From assembly GCA_965226185.1 (NCBI GenBank), contig CBDDCT010000007.1, positions 1,364,001 through 1,428,000 of the forward strand: a stretch of DNA of 64,000 nucleotides. The letters are read 5' to 3'. Numbering within the stretch: the stretch's first letter is position 1; each line of letters starts with the position of its first letter. Below are positions 7,523 through 16,071 of the stretch, one piece after another. The notes under the pieces are model-generated. The model did no database searches. It saw only the letters and a program-made list of their open reading frames with translations, and was not told the origin of the DNA. Source of the DNA: CBDCYS01 sp965226185. GTDB lineage: Bacteria > Acidobacteriota > Terriglobia > Bryobacterales > UBA6623. Position numbers and translations under genes: made by a program.

Positions 7523-9210
7523 GACCGTTTGACTGGCTCGTACTGGCGGTTTCCCTCGCCGGCATCATCGGGTACGGCTTGTACCGTTCCCGCGGCAGCG
7601 GTTCGGTGCGCGACTACCTTCTGGCGGGCAAGTCCATGCGCTGGTGGGTGATCGGGCTCTCCATCATGGCGACTCAGGCGAGCGCCATCACCTTCATCGG
7701 GACTACCGGGCAAGGCTACGCCGACGGCATTCGCTTCGTGCAGTTCTATTTCGGCTTGCCGATAGCGATGGTGATTATCGCGGCGGTGGCGGCGCCCATT
7801 TTCCACCGCTCGGGGGTTTACACCGCTTACGAGTATATCGAGAAGCGTTTCGACCGCAAGACCCGAATCCTTGCCAGCCTCATTTTCCTCATCCAGCGCG
7901 GCCTGGGAGTGGGGATAGCGCTCTATGCGCCCGCGGTCGTTCTTTCGATCATGGTCGGCTGGCCCGAGTGGGCGACGATCCTGACGATGGGCGTGCTCGT
8001 TGTCGGCTACACCTCGATCGGCGGCATCAAGGCGGTGATGTGGACCGACGCGCAGCAAATGACCGTCATGCTGCTGGGCATCGTCGCGGCTTTCCTCGCG
8101 GCCGTATTCACGCTGCCCTCCGATGTGTCGTTTGGCGACGCGCTCTATCTTGCCGGGACTTCAGGGAAGTTGCGGGCGGTCGATCTCTCCTTCGATTGGC
8201 AGAACCGCTACAACCTGTGGTCGGGACTTATCGGCGGCTCCTTCCTGGCGCTGGCCTATTTCGGATGCGACCAGTCGCAAGTACAGCGCTACTTGACGGG
8301 CAAGTCGATCCGCCATGTGCGTTTGAGCCTGCTGCTCAACTCGGTGGTCAAGGTTCCGCTGCAGTTTCTGATCTTGCTGACCGGCGCGATGGTCTTTTCG
8401 TTCTTCTTGTTCGAACAGCCTCCGCTGCTGTTCAACAGTGTCGAGCGGCGCGCGCTGGAAGAGTCGAACGATCCGGCCTACGCCTCGGTCCAGCAAAGAT
8501 ATGACCAGGCCTTCTCCGGCCGGCGGGAGGCGGCGCGGTCACTGCTGCGGGCGGAAACATCCAGCTCGCGAAGAGCCTATTTTGACGCGGAAGCCGATTT
8601 TCAGGTGGCGCGGCGGGAAGGCATCTCGCTCGCCGAACAGCGCAAGGGCGGTGCGGCCTACAACGACACGAACTATATTTTCTTGACCTTCGTGCTGAAC
8701 TACCTTCCCGTCGGGCTGGTCGGCCTCATCATGGCGGCCGTTTTCGCCGCCGCGATGTCGAGCATTTCATCCGAGCTGAACTCGCTGGCGGCCGTCACGG
8801 TGATGGACCATTACCGAACCTACATCCGCAAACACGCCGACGATCGCCACTACCTCACGGTCTCGAGGATCGCGACCGCATTCTGGGGCCTCTACGCCAT
8901 GGCCTTCGCCGGTTTTGCAGGACAACTCGGTTCGCTGATCGAGGCGGTTAACATTGTCGGGTCGCTCTTCTACGGCTCCATGCTGGGCGCGTTCGTGCTG
9001 GCCTTCGGCCCCTGGCGGGCCAACGGCAACGGGGCTTTCGCGGGCATGCTCGCGGGGTTGGCCGCCGTGGCTTGGACCAGCCGAAACACCGACATTTCCT
9101 TCCTCTGGTACAACCTGGTGGGCTGCGTCGTGACGGTGCTAGTTGGGTTGATCGTCAGCCGGGTCGGATGCGGCGACAGTATCCGTGGTCGAGTGCGCGG
9201 GCGCACCTGA
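7519..9210 (+). CDS. Sodium:solute symporter (SSS family)
   Basis: A 563-aa integral membrane protein of the SSF/SSS family with about 13 hydrophobic segments. The N-terminal DYLLAGKSMRWWVIGLSIMATQASAITFIG matches the family's Na+-binding first helix. GYTSIGGIKAVMWTDAQQ matches the SSF signature, and SLAYFGCDQSQVQRYLTGKS-like residues (ALAYFGCDQSQVQRYL) follow. A hydrophilic insert of about 80 residues (roughly residues 310-390) separates two helices. It imports a solute with Na+; substrate is unknown, though sugars are plausible given the neighbours. It is translationally coupled to the upstream 54-aa membrane protein. Confidence 0.92.
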   Translation: MRPFDWLVLAVSLAGIIGYGLYRSRGSGSVRDYLLAGKSMRWWVIGLSIMATQASAITFIGTTGQGYADGIRFVQFYFGLPIAMVIIAAVAAPIFHRSGVYTAYEYIEKRFDRKTRILASLIFLIQRGLGVGIALYAPAVVLSIMVGWPEWATILTMGVLVVGYTSIGGIKAVMWTDAQQMTVMLLGIVAAFLAAVFTLPSDVSFGDALYLAGTSGKLRAVDLSFDWQNRYNLWSGLIGGSFLALAYFGCDQSQVQRYLTGKSIRHVRLSLLLNSVVKVPLQFLILLTGAMVFSFFLFEQPPLLFNSVERRALEESNDPAYASVQQRYDQAFSGRREAARSLLRAETSSSRRAYFDAEADFQVARREGISLAEQRKGGAAYNDTNYIFLTFVLNYLPVGLVGLIMAAVFAAAMSSISSELNSLAAVTVMDHYRTYIRKHADDRHYLTVSRIATAFWGLYAMAFAGFAGQLGSLIEAVNIVGSLFYGSMLGAFVLAFGPWRANGNGAFAGMLAGLAAVAWTSRNTDISFLWYNLVGCVVTVLVGLIVSRVGCGDSIRGRVRGRT

Positions 9211-9265
9211 GCGGCCGGGATGCGGAAACCTCCGGCCGGCCACATACCAGGCTCTTCCGGGCGCT

Positions 9266-9306
9266 TGACCGCAGGCTTCCGCCCGCGGCTCTGAAGTTGC
9301 TTTCTG
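9266..9306. repeat. Repeat family D, copy 1 (REP-like hairpin)
   Basis: GACCGCAGGCTTCCGCCCGC and the following bases can fold into a short stem, then run into GGCTCTGAAGTTGCTTTC. A closely similar unit occurs at 35846-35887. The position just after the symporter stop would suit a transcription terminator or REP element. Confidence 0.5.
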
Positions 9307-9313
9307 CCGCGGC

Positions 9314-9572
9314 TTATCCATTCTGATGGCTCAGCCGTTGCACTTCGAGGGTTTTGAGTCGTTCGATGATGTCGTCGATGGCGGCGGGTGGTGGTTTGGG
9401 CAAGAATGTCCCGCCGGGCTGCTCTGAGGGCAGTCTGGAAGCTTTTCTGTTTCATCCAGCGATAAATGAATGCTTCACTCACATTTGCCCTCTTTGCCGC
9501 TCTATCGATCGTATTCGTTGGCAAAAGAGCTTCAATGGTCTTGTTCTGTTTGGTTGTAAGTTGTTCATTCAT
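9314..9572 (-). pseudogene. phBC6A51-like HTH protein with internal deletion
   Basis: The N-terminal part (MNEQLTTKQNKTIEALLPTN, then AAKRANVSEAFIYRWMKQ) is a helix-turn-helix resembling the intact protein at 30027-30491. After about residue 57 the frame goes wrong, but another frame continues with AAIDDIIERLKTLEVQRLSH, like the SDIQERLSALENR end of the intact relative, and stops at 9314-9316. About 80 residues are missing between them. This looks like a deletion plus frameshift and hence a remnant. The annotated long frame (to 8970) overlaps the symporter and is not real. Confidence 0.6.
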
Positions 9573-10068
9573 AAGGGGTTACTTTTTTCAATGAGAGTAT
9601 TTGAGAGTCTGTGAGAGGTTTTCTGGCTTTTGGGTCCCGCCGAGGTTGTGGAATGGTTGTCCTCTGCTCTAAGTTGCGACTGAGTCATTGTTGGTTTTGT
9701 CGCTTTTAGGATAACAAGTCGATCTGGAGATTCCTTGCGGGCGGTGGGTAATCCTGCTGAATACAAAGGGACTATATTTTCAATTTATCCGTGACTGAGT
9801 TGGGGTAATTTGCGGTTTGGGGGGGGGGAGCGGTCTTTTGGGGCCAAAGTGGCGTGTCGGTAGCCGGTTCGGCCGTTGGGTGGGGAGTTCGCGGCTCGCG
9901 GCTGCTGCGGGCGATTCCGCAAAAGTTGACAATAAAACCCGGTGACTGTCCCCATCAGCCGGTCGTGTAGCCATACGGGCGGTCCGCAAGGCTGCCGGTC
10001 TTGGTCCAGCTCCGCGCTACACCTCACGGCGCTAAACTACGAATTGCATCTTGCACAAAGGCGCAACC
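9573..10068. other. Intergenic region, AT-richer, no gene seen
   Basis: About 500 bp without a supportable gene. It is less GC-rich than the flanks and holds a run of ten G at about 9821-9830. Nothing else is recognised. Confidence 0.6.
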
Positions 10069-11235
10069 ATGAGCACTGAAATCGCGAGACTTCTAGAGCG
10101 CATAAATGAAGACGACTGGCGTCGGAAGACGGGTTTCAGCGAGGAAGTTCAAGAGACTCTTGAGAAGGTTTCCCGTCCACGCGTTTCCGACGAGGATGTC
10201 ATTACCGCCTTAAACGATTGGCTTGCAAAGTATCAACCCTGCTTGTTCGGACGAATCGCAGCGAAACGCCGCTTGATCCATTACTGTCTCCTGAGGGAAC
10301 AGGAACTTTGCGGCCCTGATGCGTTAATCAAAGAGAAAATTCAGGACGAGCGACGGACTTGGACTCGATTGGGTTTCGAAGGCAAGGTGAGTGGGTTTGT
10401 AATCGTGTTGCTCTCGCCCGGCTTGGCCACTGCCGTACCAAGCGCAACAGTGAAAGACATCGGATTGAGGATCTGCTCGCTCTACCTGCTTGATGAAGTC
10501 GAGACGGACCATGCTTGCCTCGACCGAATTTACCTCGAACAGCCCGGCAACGAAAGGAGTACTTGGGAATGGGCCACCGGAGTAAACTACTTCTCCGCTC
10601 AAGGAGACAAGCGTTGGTGGCAAGACCATAGAATTCCCGCCGGGATGGCTTTTTCCGTTAACTCCGTAGGACACATGGTCAAATCAGGACGTTTGGTCCG
10701 AGCCGTCAACGACTTGGAAGAGATAATGGGCACGGCAACTGGGGACTTCCGCAACCCCAAGGTAGATTCGTTGGAAAAAGCTCTTGAGCTAGCAATGCGG
10801 ACGATTGATCTCGCGTCAATTGCGCCATCAGGGAGAGCCACCACATTGATTCCGCTTCCCGCGGAAACTCCAGATCTCCCAAAGTGCCCCATTGCGCTAC
10901 CGAAACAGTTGATTGGAAGGAATTACTGTGAATACCTAGGCTATTACCACACTGACTTTACGATTCCTTCGGAATATTTCCAACCCGACGTTGTGCGTCC
11001 CAAGGATTCACTCAGTCACCAACTGGATTTCACCTACCTGTTCGATGACGCTCTGGACAATCCAGACTTTGACCTGATGGGTGCCGGCAGACGGATCCGG
11101 GACTCAGAGCTGGCTTCGCAACACACTGCTATTCATTCGCAAGACGACTACAGAGCGTTCAAGCGACTTCGAGGAATCGAGACGGAAGTATTGGTTGACG
11201 ACATACCAAGGCTTCGAGAAGCCCTGAGTAGCTAG
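10069..11235 (+). CDS. Hypothetical protein, accessory region
   Basis: A 388-aa soluble protein taken from the ATG at 10069 (MSTEIARLLERINEDDW); the frame has an earlier ATG at 10051. No signal peptide or membrane segment. A conspicuous segment WLAKYQPCLFGRIAAKRRLIHYC near residue 60 recalls the conserved Cys region of YcgG-like proteins, but this likeness is weak. Later motifs are TWEWATGVNYFSAQGDKRWW and YLGYYHTDFTIPSEYFQPDV. Codon use and GC are lower than in the backbone, which suggests horizontal transfer. It is convergent with the broken peptidase operon downstream. I do not recognise its function. Confidence 0.75.
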   Translation: MSTEIARLLERINEDDWRRKTGFSEEVQETLEKVSRPRVSDEDVITALNDWLAKYQPCLFGRIAAKRRLIHYCLLREQELCGPDALIKEKIQDERRTWTRLGFEGKVSGFVIVLLSPGLATAVPSATVKDIGLRICSLYLLDEVETDHACLDRIYLEQPGNERSTWEWATGVNYFSAQGDKRWWQDHRIPAGMAFSVNSVGHMVKSGRLVRAVNDLEEIMGTATGDFRNPKVDSLEKALELAMRTIDLASIAPSGRATTLIPLPAETPDLPKCPIALPKQLIGRNYCEYLGYYHTDFTIPSEYFQPDVVRPKDSLSHQLDFTYLFDDALDNPDFDLMGAGRRIRDSELASQHTAIHSQDDYRAFKRLRGIETEVLVDDIPRLREALSS

Positions 11236-11240
11236 CTGAG

Positions 11241-11606
11241 CTAGAAAATGTGGTGGCACTCGTAAAGCTTAGACAATTCCTTCGCGATTCGTTCGGTGTT
11301 GCCCCGGGAATTCGACGTCTGAACCACAGCAAGGCAGTTGAGGTTCCGTTCGGTGCTTGTGGTGTCCAAGATGATATGGATTGGGTCAAAGTCGTTCGCT
11401 TCGACTTCCACGATCCCGAGGTAGCGCGAGAATGGCACAGAACTACAGAGCTTTTCGACAAGCTTGTGATTGCCTCCGTGATCACCGGCTAGCATCGACT
11501 CCACGTACGACTGCGGCCTGTTAATCCAGGACTGCCATGAAACGGTTGTTCTCGGAGCCTCAAGAACTGATTCCCTGTATATATGAATCTCCGTCAGGAC
11601 TGTCAC
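11241..11606 (-). CDS. Hypothetical protein or C-terminal part of peptidase-like gene
   Basis: A 121-aa frame beginning at an ATGA overlap (11603-11606) with the end of the upstream peptidase-like fragment. It contains FSRYLGIVEVEANDFDPIHIILDTTSTERN and ends at the 3' side of the convergent gene at 11235. Either it is a separate coupled gene, or it is the last part of one long protein separated by a frameshift. The sequence alone does not decide. Confidence 0.5.
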   Translation of the reverse strand: MTVLTEIHIYRESVLEAPRTTVSWQSWINRPQSYVESMLAGDHGGNHKLVEKLCSSVPFSRYLGIVEVEANDFDPIHIILDTTSTERNLNCLAVVQTSNSRGNTERIAKELSKLYECHHIF

Positions 11607-12392
11607 TGACCTGTATATTGATCGATCGCGGCCCTTCCAAGTTCCGCGAAAGACAGTCGTATCTTGTTGTGCATTGGAATCAGAATGTGCGTAAGAAGCC
11701 AGTCTTCCGGATCTCCGAAGCGGTGAGGGATGTGCAGGAGCAGAAGATCTTTGCTGCTTCTACGAATCTCGGCACGCAGATAGGGTCCGGCGCGGTCGTC
11801 ATGTACATAGAGCCCGGCTAGTTGGCGAGCTTGATCATCAACGCGATTTCGCGCTCTACTTGACTGGTCCACCTTCATACCTGCCACTGCGACCGCATGG
11901 CGAATGCCACCTTGCGAGAGTAGCTCGATGATTAACACCGGTGAAATCCCGGACAGCACGGCTGAGTAAAGGAGGCCTCGTGAGACTTCAAAACTTCCCG
12001 CACGAAACAGGTTGGGCGCAAATCCAAGTGACCGGACCGCTTGGCACATTTGATCCAAGGATAGGCCATCTGAGGGCATAGCTCGACCGAAGGGCAATGC
12101 GTACTGCGAGGCACGCATTGTGATTTGTGCTGGTGTGGCCACCGTGCTTTCCTCGAGATCTCGAGCTCGCTGTAGCGAAGACCAAAGAGCCGTTGTAGCG
12201 CACGCGCTAACCCCCCTATCTTGCTGCTGAAACGCCAGTCCTCGTATCAGCAGCGGAATCCCAAGCAGGTGCGTCTCGTAATCACAAGCACAATCAAGTC
12301 TCCGACGGTATCTTTCATCTTTATGTGCGGGGAAGCAGCGCAATACGGTTCGTCCTACGGGGCACCCTCGCAGTGGTTTTATCACACTGAAA
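11603..12392 (-). pseudogene. Cysteine-peptidase-like protein, C-terminal fragment
   Basis: This fragment (about 263 aa) starts at the edge of an IS1380 element with GGFSVIKPLRGCPVGRTVL. It contains a papain/C39-like pattern: FQQQDRGVSACATTALWSSL with a candidate catalytic Cys, RHAVAVAGM with a candidate His, and YVHDDRAGPY with a candidate Asp. The N-terminal part lies beyond the IS at 14200-14440 in the same orientation. A peptidase fold is inferred from the Cys/His/Asp spacing, not from a confirmed family match. The IS insertion separates it from its start, so it is probably inactive. Confidence 0.6.
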
Positions 12393-14199
12393 CCACCTGA
12401 ATTATGCACTGCGGGGTGCACCGGAGGAGGGCTGAGCCGCCAGGGGCCATTTGGGGGACCCCCGAAAACATGGGGTAATAAGGTAGGCTGGCAAAGATTT
12501 CAGCTTCGCCAGTCAACCCCAAGGAGGTCACCCAAATGGTTACCAAGCGAAAACAGCATAGCTCCCGAAGGCCCGTCAAACAAGGCCGGGGCGCGAGGGC
12601 CCCGCGGCCCAATAAAATCGGGGCTGCCACGCCTTATCACTTCCGCGGCAAGAATCTGACTCCCTACGGCGGCTTGCTGCCCGTCGCCACCCTGCTCGAA
12701 AAACTCGGCTTCCAGGCGCTGCTGGAAGAAACCATCACGAACAAACGAATCACCCGTGTGATGAGCCTCTACCAGTTTGTGCTGGCCCTCGTGCTGGGCC
12801 TCTATGTCGGCTTTGCGCGGCTGAACCAACTCCGCTTCATCGCCCGCGACCCCATCTTGACCGGCATCTTGCAAGTGACGCGTCTGCCGCCGCAGTCCAC
12901 GCTGTGGCGCTTTCTGGCCTCGCTGCACCTCAACGTGGCGAAGCAGATCCTTTCCATTCAGCGCCAGCTGCGGGAACGAGTCTGGGCCGCGGCCCAGGTG
13001 AAATTGGAGACGGTGACGCTGGACACCGACACCACCGTGCACACGCTCTACGGCCGCCAGATGGGCGGGCGCAAGAGTTACAACCCCAAGAACAAGGGCA
13101 AGCGCAGCTACCAGCCGATACTGACTTTCCTGGCCGAGACGCGCGAATACCTGATGGGCGGGTTGCGCAACGGCGACCGGCCCACGGGCCGGCAGATCGC
13201 CGCCCACCTCGAGAGCGCCTTTCGGGCTTTGCCGCACGGCGTGAAGAAAATCCTGGCGCGGGCCGATTCCGGGTTTTATTGCTGGGAGGCGGTGGAGGCC
13301 TATGAAAAGGCGGCTTGTCAGTTCGTCATCGTGGCGCGCAAGACCAGGCGGCTGGTCGAGCAGTTGCAGCAAGCGGCCTGGAAGCCCTCGCCCCACAGCG
13401 ATGCGGATGCGGAATGCGAATTCCTCTACCAGCCGCAGGGCTGGGCGCGGGCCTGTCGTTTCCTGGCGCTGCGTTACGAAAACGAACCCGCGGCCGGCGC
13501 GGCCGAGCAATACCAGCTGTTTGCCACCAGCGCTTACACCTACCGCGTGTTTGTCACCAACCTGGCCGAACCGATCGCGGCGGTGGTGTGGTTTTACAAT
13601 CAGCGCGCCGCAGCCGAGAACCTCATCAAGGAGGCCAACAACGACGCCGGGCTGGCGGCCCATCCCTCGCGCCGCTTTGACATGAACCGCAATCACTTTC
13701 AGCTGGCCATGCTGGCCTACAACCTCAACTGCTGGCTGCTGCTGTTCAACCGCGAAGCCCAAGCCAGCGTGGAGACACTGCGGCACACCACCCTGGCGAC
13801 GGCGCGGCTGCGCTTTCTGTTCGTGGCGGCCAAGATCTGGCGGCACGCCGGCAGAACGGGTGTCAGCTACAGCGATCATTATGAGGAAAAGGGCCTGTTT
13901 GAACGGCTGATGCGGCGGCTGCGGGCGATGGGGCCACCGGGATCGAGCTTCGCGCCGGTGGTGGAGGGTGCGCTGAGTTGAGGGGCGCTCCATGCATAAA
14001 ATTTCATGCACTCGCCGCAACGTACTGGGAACACGCCGCTTGCCCGCCCGCTTTTGCCCGCCGGGATTGGCAGGCGGCTCAAACAGGGAGGGAAACAGAG
14101 GAAAAGACGACTTGCTAAATCACTGAGTTGACACGACTGCCGCTACCGCCACAACTCCATCGGCGATGGCTACGCCGAATCTGTGCATAATTCAGGTGG
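12393..14199 (+). mobile_element. IS1380-family insertion sequence (copy 2)
   Basis: A 1.8 kb element bounded by perfect 17-bp inverted repeats: CCACCTGAATTATGCAC at 12393-12409 and its exact complement at 14183-14199. IS1380 ends usually start CCT, which fits CCTGAATT here. It splits a peptidase-like gene on the minus strand. No direct target duplication could be identified next to the repeats. Confidence 0.9.
12536..13981 (+). CDS. IS1380 transposase
   Basis: A 481-aa DDE transposase. Catalytic regions are VTLDTDTTVHTLYGRQMGG, ILARADSGFYCWEAV, and the YREK-like glutamate region NQRAAAENLIKEANNDAGL. A Lys/Arg-rich N-terminus precedes FRGKNLTPYGGLLPVATLLEKLG. AGGAGG lies 8 nt upstream of the ATG. 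The gene is intact and clearly different from the other two IS1380 transposases in the window. The long opposite-strand frame over it (12500-14020) is a shadow. Confidence 0.93.
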   Translation: MVTKRKQHSSRRPVKQGRGARAPRPNKIGAATPYHFRGKNLTPYGGLLPVATLLEKLGFQALLEETITNKRITRVMSLYQFVLALVLGLYVGFARLNQLRFIARDPILTGILQVTRLPPQSTLWRFLASLHLNVAKQILSIQRQLRERVWAAAQVKLETVTLDTDTTVHTLYGRQMGGRKSYNPKNKGKRSYQPILTFLAETREYLMGGLRNGDRPTGRQIAAHLESAFRALPHGVKKILARADSGFYCWEAVEAYEKAACQFVIVARKTRRLVEQLQQAAWKPSPHSDADAECEFLYQPQGWARACRFLALRYENEPAAGAAEQYQLFATSAYTYRVFVTNLAEPIAAVVWFYNQRAAAENLIKEANNDAGLAAHPSRRFDMNRNHFQLAMLAYNLNCWLLLFNREAQASVETLRHTTLATARLRFLFVAAKIWRHAGRTGVSYSDHYEEKGLFERLMRRLRAMGPPGSSFAPVVEGALS

Positions 14200-14440
14200 A
14201 ATAGAAGACGCTATGGTCTTCCATGTAATCTCTGTCAATGTAGTGCTCTTCGACAACGACGGAACGGCATCCTAGATCCCGAACGTACTTCTCCACATAC
14301 GCCAACTGGCGGTGCGTCTCGCCGGGGCTGGCGGTCAACGGCCCGTCCAGCCCGAGGATCTCAGCCAGGGTGCGATCGTCTACTGAAACGAACCTGATTT
14401 TTTGGGTCAGACGAGACACTTGGAGTTGACCGTCCGGCAC
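14200..14440 (-). pseudogene. Cysteine-peptidase-like protein, N-terminal fragment
   Basis: About 80 residues (MPDGQLQVSRLTQKIRFVSV to EDHSVFYS), stopping in the terminal repeat of the IS1380 element. This is the 5' part of the gene whose remainder is at 11603-12392. The start lies 12 nt after the stop of the 70-aa gene upstream, consistent with one operon. Whether residues were lost at the insertion point cannot be told. Confidence 0.6.
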
Positions 14441-14452
14441 GCTAGCGGGCCA

Positions 14453-14665
14453 TCAGCCGCGAGCGTTAATGCGGATCGCGAAGTCATTCTCGTCCAAGCG
14501 TTCTGACAACTCAACTGCTTCGATGAGTGGGCGCGTCCTCTGTTCCCAGTATTTCCGAGTATCACCGACGCGCTGGTCTGTATCGGAACTCTTGGAGATT
14601 GAAGTCTTCCGCCTTGCAGCGGAAGATCCAATTTTGTGAGTAGTCTGTTGTCTCCGTTTAGCCAT
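14453..14665 (-). CDS. Small hypothetical protein in the peptidase operon
   Basis: A 70-aa protein from the ATG at 14665 (MAKRRQQTTHKIGSSAARRK). The first half is basic; the second holds YWEQRTRPLIEAVELSERLDE and ends AIRINARG. It sits between an HTH gene and the broken peptidase-like gene, all in one direction. No family is recognised. The longer frame from 14755 lacks a better start. Confidence 0.5.
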   Translation of the reverse strand: MAKRRQQTTHKIGSSAARRKTSISKSSDTDQRVGDTRKYWEQRTRPLIEAVELSERLDENDFAIRINARG

Positions 14666-14739
14666 AGGATACTTTGCCGTCACTGTTGAGCCCCTTATGA
14701 TGCCACAGTTCAACCAAGTAATGCTCTCTGTCGTTCGAC

Positions 14740-14937
14740 CTAATCCAAATCCCATTTCTGCTTAAGCTTGATGATCGACGCACCACGGATCATCCATCGT
14801 TTTCGTGGCCCTGCTTTTTTGGCGTCAAGCTTGCCCCGTTTGCAATACCCTTTAATCGTAGCTTCAGTCACCTCAGCGTTCAGGAGATCTGTCGCCTCTC
14901 TGGCACTATACCAATGGTTAGGGTCCACGCTTGACAT
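14740..14937 (-). CDS. Excisionase/MerR-like HTH protein
   Basis: A 65-aa protein from the ATG at 14937 (MSSVDPNHWYSAREATDLLN). WYSAREATDLLNAEVTEATI then GYCKRGKLDAKKAGPRKRWM has the shape of a winged helix-turn-helix DNA-binding domain of the excisionase/MerR type (recognition of the site followed by GKL.A.K.G.RW). It heads the small accessory operon and probably regulates it. Its start lies in an AT-rich patch with CATATGTACAACATATA, which could be part of a promoter or operator. The longer upstream frame to 15219 is not supported. Confidence 0.7.
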   Translation of the reverse strand: MSSVDPNHWYSAREATDLLNAEVTEATIKGYCKRGKLDAKKAGPRKRWMIRGASIIKLKQKWDLD

Positions 14938-15028
14938 ATGTACAACATATAGTATCACTGTGGAACCAGTCGGATCAATAGAAAAATATAGGAACCGATA
15001 GATTGACCACAATTTTCTTGTGGCTACC

Positions 15029-15065
15029 CTCGGACGATTCGGACGATTCGGGACGATTCGGGGAC
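15029..15065. repeat. Short tandem repeat GGACGATTC
   Basis: GGACGATTC occurs three times almost head to tail, with an extra G between later units, followed by a partial GGGGACAG. It lies in the gap between the HTH gene and the DUF885 remnant. Confidence 0.75.
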
Positions 15066-15107
15066 AGCTCCCGAACCTCGACGATACGGGGACGACGATT
15101 CCGCCAA

Positions 15108-15717
15108 CTACTCCGGAATCGGCAGATCCAGCAGCAGCGCCCGAACAAACGGCACGGGCGGCGAACCGAACGACAGCGCCGTATCGTGATACCTCTTGTC
15201 CGAATACTCCGCGCCCCAAGCAGCCTTGGCCTCGTTTCGCATATCGAGGTGCTGCAAGAAACCGACGAAATAAGTCGAAAGCTGCGCCGACGTCAGTTTG
15301 TCAGTTGCGCGCGAACCCATTTCGCGGCGGCTTCCCGCTCTTCTTGGAAGGTGTCCTCGACCATCAGTTTCATGGCCTCATCCCGTGTCATCGACCCGGC
15401 GTGAATCGCCTGGTCCATTAGCGCGTTGGCGATTCCTCGCAGGTACCATTTCAGAACGACCAGGTGCATCAGCGGGTCCGAATCGAGGTAGCCGTGCTCG
15501 ACCATGAGGTGCTCGGCATAAACCGCCCAACCCTCAATAAAGACACCGGAAGATAAGACGGCTCGCAATGTCGACGGATAGCGGTTCGAATGCGCGATCT
15601 GCAAATAGTGGCCCGGCATCGCCTCGTGAACGGTCAGGTTCTGCAAAGAAAACACGTTGTACTCGTGCAGAAATGATTTCACCTGCTGCTCGGTCCAGTC
15701 TTGCGGCTGGGGTTATC
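15108..15717 (-). pseudogene. DUF885 protein, C-terminal remnant with frameshift
   Basis: The reading begins in repeat-flanked sequence with PQPQDWTEQQVKSFL and continues into the DUF885 core NLTVHEAMPGHYLQIAHSNR and EGWAVYAEHLMVEHGY. HEAMPGH is the putative zinc-binding motif of this secreted peptidase-like family. At 15292-15307 an 8-bp tandem duplication (GTCAGTTT GTCAGTTG on the plus strand) shifts the frame; the next frame continues SAQLSTYFVGFLQHLDM and ends at 15108. With the duplication, the missing N-terminus and the inserted repeat, the gene is dead. Confidence 0.85.
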
Positions 15718-15866
15718 GGAGTCATGCCGCGTGTTTTCCTCCGCCCCTTCAGGGCTTTTCGGTCGATGGGTCTCTCACCCAGGGTTCCGCTTCGCTCCAC
15801 CCATGGGCTACGATCCTGCGCCGCTTCGCGGCTCAAAAAGTCTTAAGTGACGTGTATTGGCCTTAG
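15718..15866 (+). repeat. Dispersed repeat family A, copy 2 (inside DUF885 gene)
   Basis: This copy has the CGCCCCTTCAGGGC part, the CAGGGTTCCGCTTCGCTCCA core, the GCCGCTTCGCGGC hairpin and a terminal TTAAGTGACGTGTATTG (15843-15859) closing with CCTTAG. Both flanks encode parts of the same DUF885 protein, so the repeat sits within a former gene. Confidence 0.8.
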
Positions 15867-16065
15867 CTCCGACTCGGCCCGCCGCCGGATCTCCGCTCGC
15901 GTCATGCCGGAGTGGAGCCGAAACGCGCGCTTCTTGTCGAACGTTTCCGCTCCAATGCGGAAGCTCCCATCGGCCTTTGGCAACACTGTTTTTTCGAGCC
16001 ACTGTTGGTGTTCGTCGATGGCGGCGCCGGCCGTCTTTATCGCTGCCCGAAGACGTTGAGGCGTT
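15867..16065 (-). pseudogene. DUF885 protein, internal remnant
   Basis: On the minus strand a frame reads AAIDEHQQWLEKTVLPKADG, then FRIGAETFDKKRAFRLHSGM and TRAEIRRRAESE, and then enters repeat A. This is the mid-region of DUF885 proteins (the FRIGxExF segment before the catalytic half). The protein's N-terminus is missing beyond 16065, where the neighbouring serine hydrolase gene ends. It is part of the same dead gene as 15108-15717. Confidence 0.75.
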
Positions 16066-16071
16066 TGATCT

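Noticed and set aside
12500..14020. A 506-aa open frame on the minus strand
   Set aside because: It lies wholly over the intact IS1380 transposase on the other strand and has no protein-family features; a GC-rich shadow.
14740..15219. A 159-aa version of the HTH protein
   Set aside because: The first 94 residues look like non-coding GC-rich sequence and include a tandem repeat; the ATG at 14937 starts the HTH domain.
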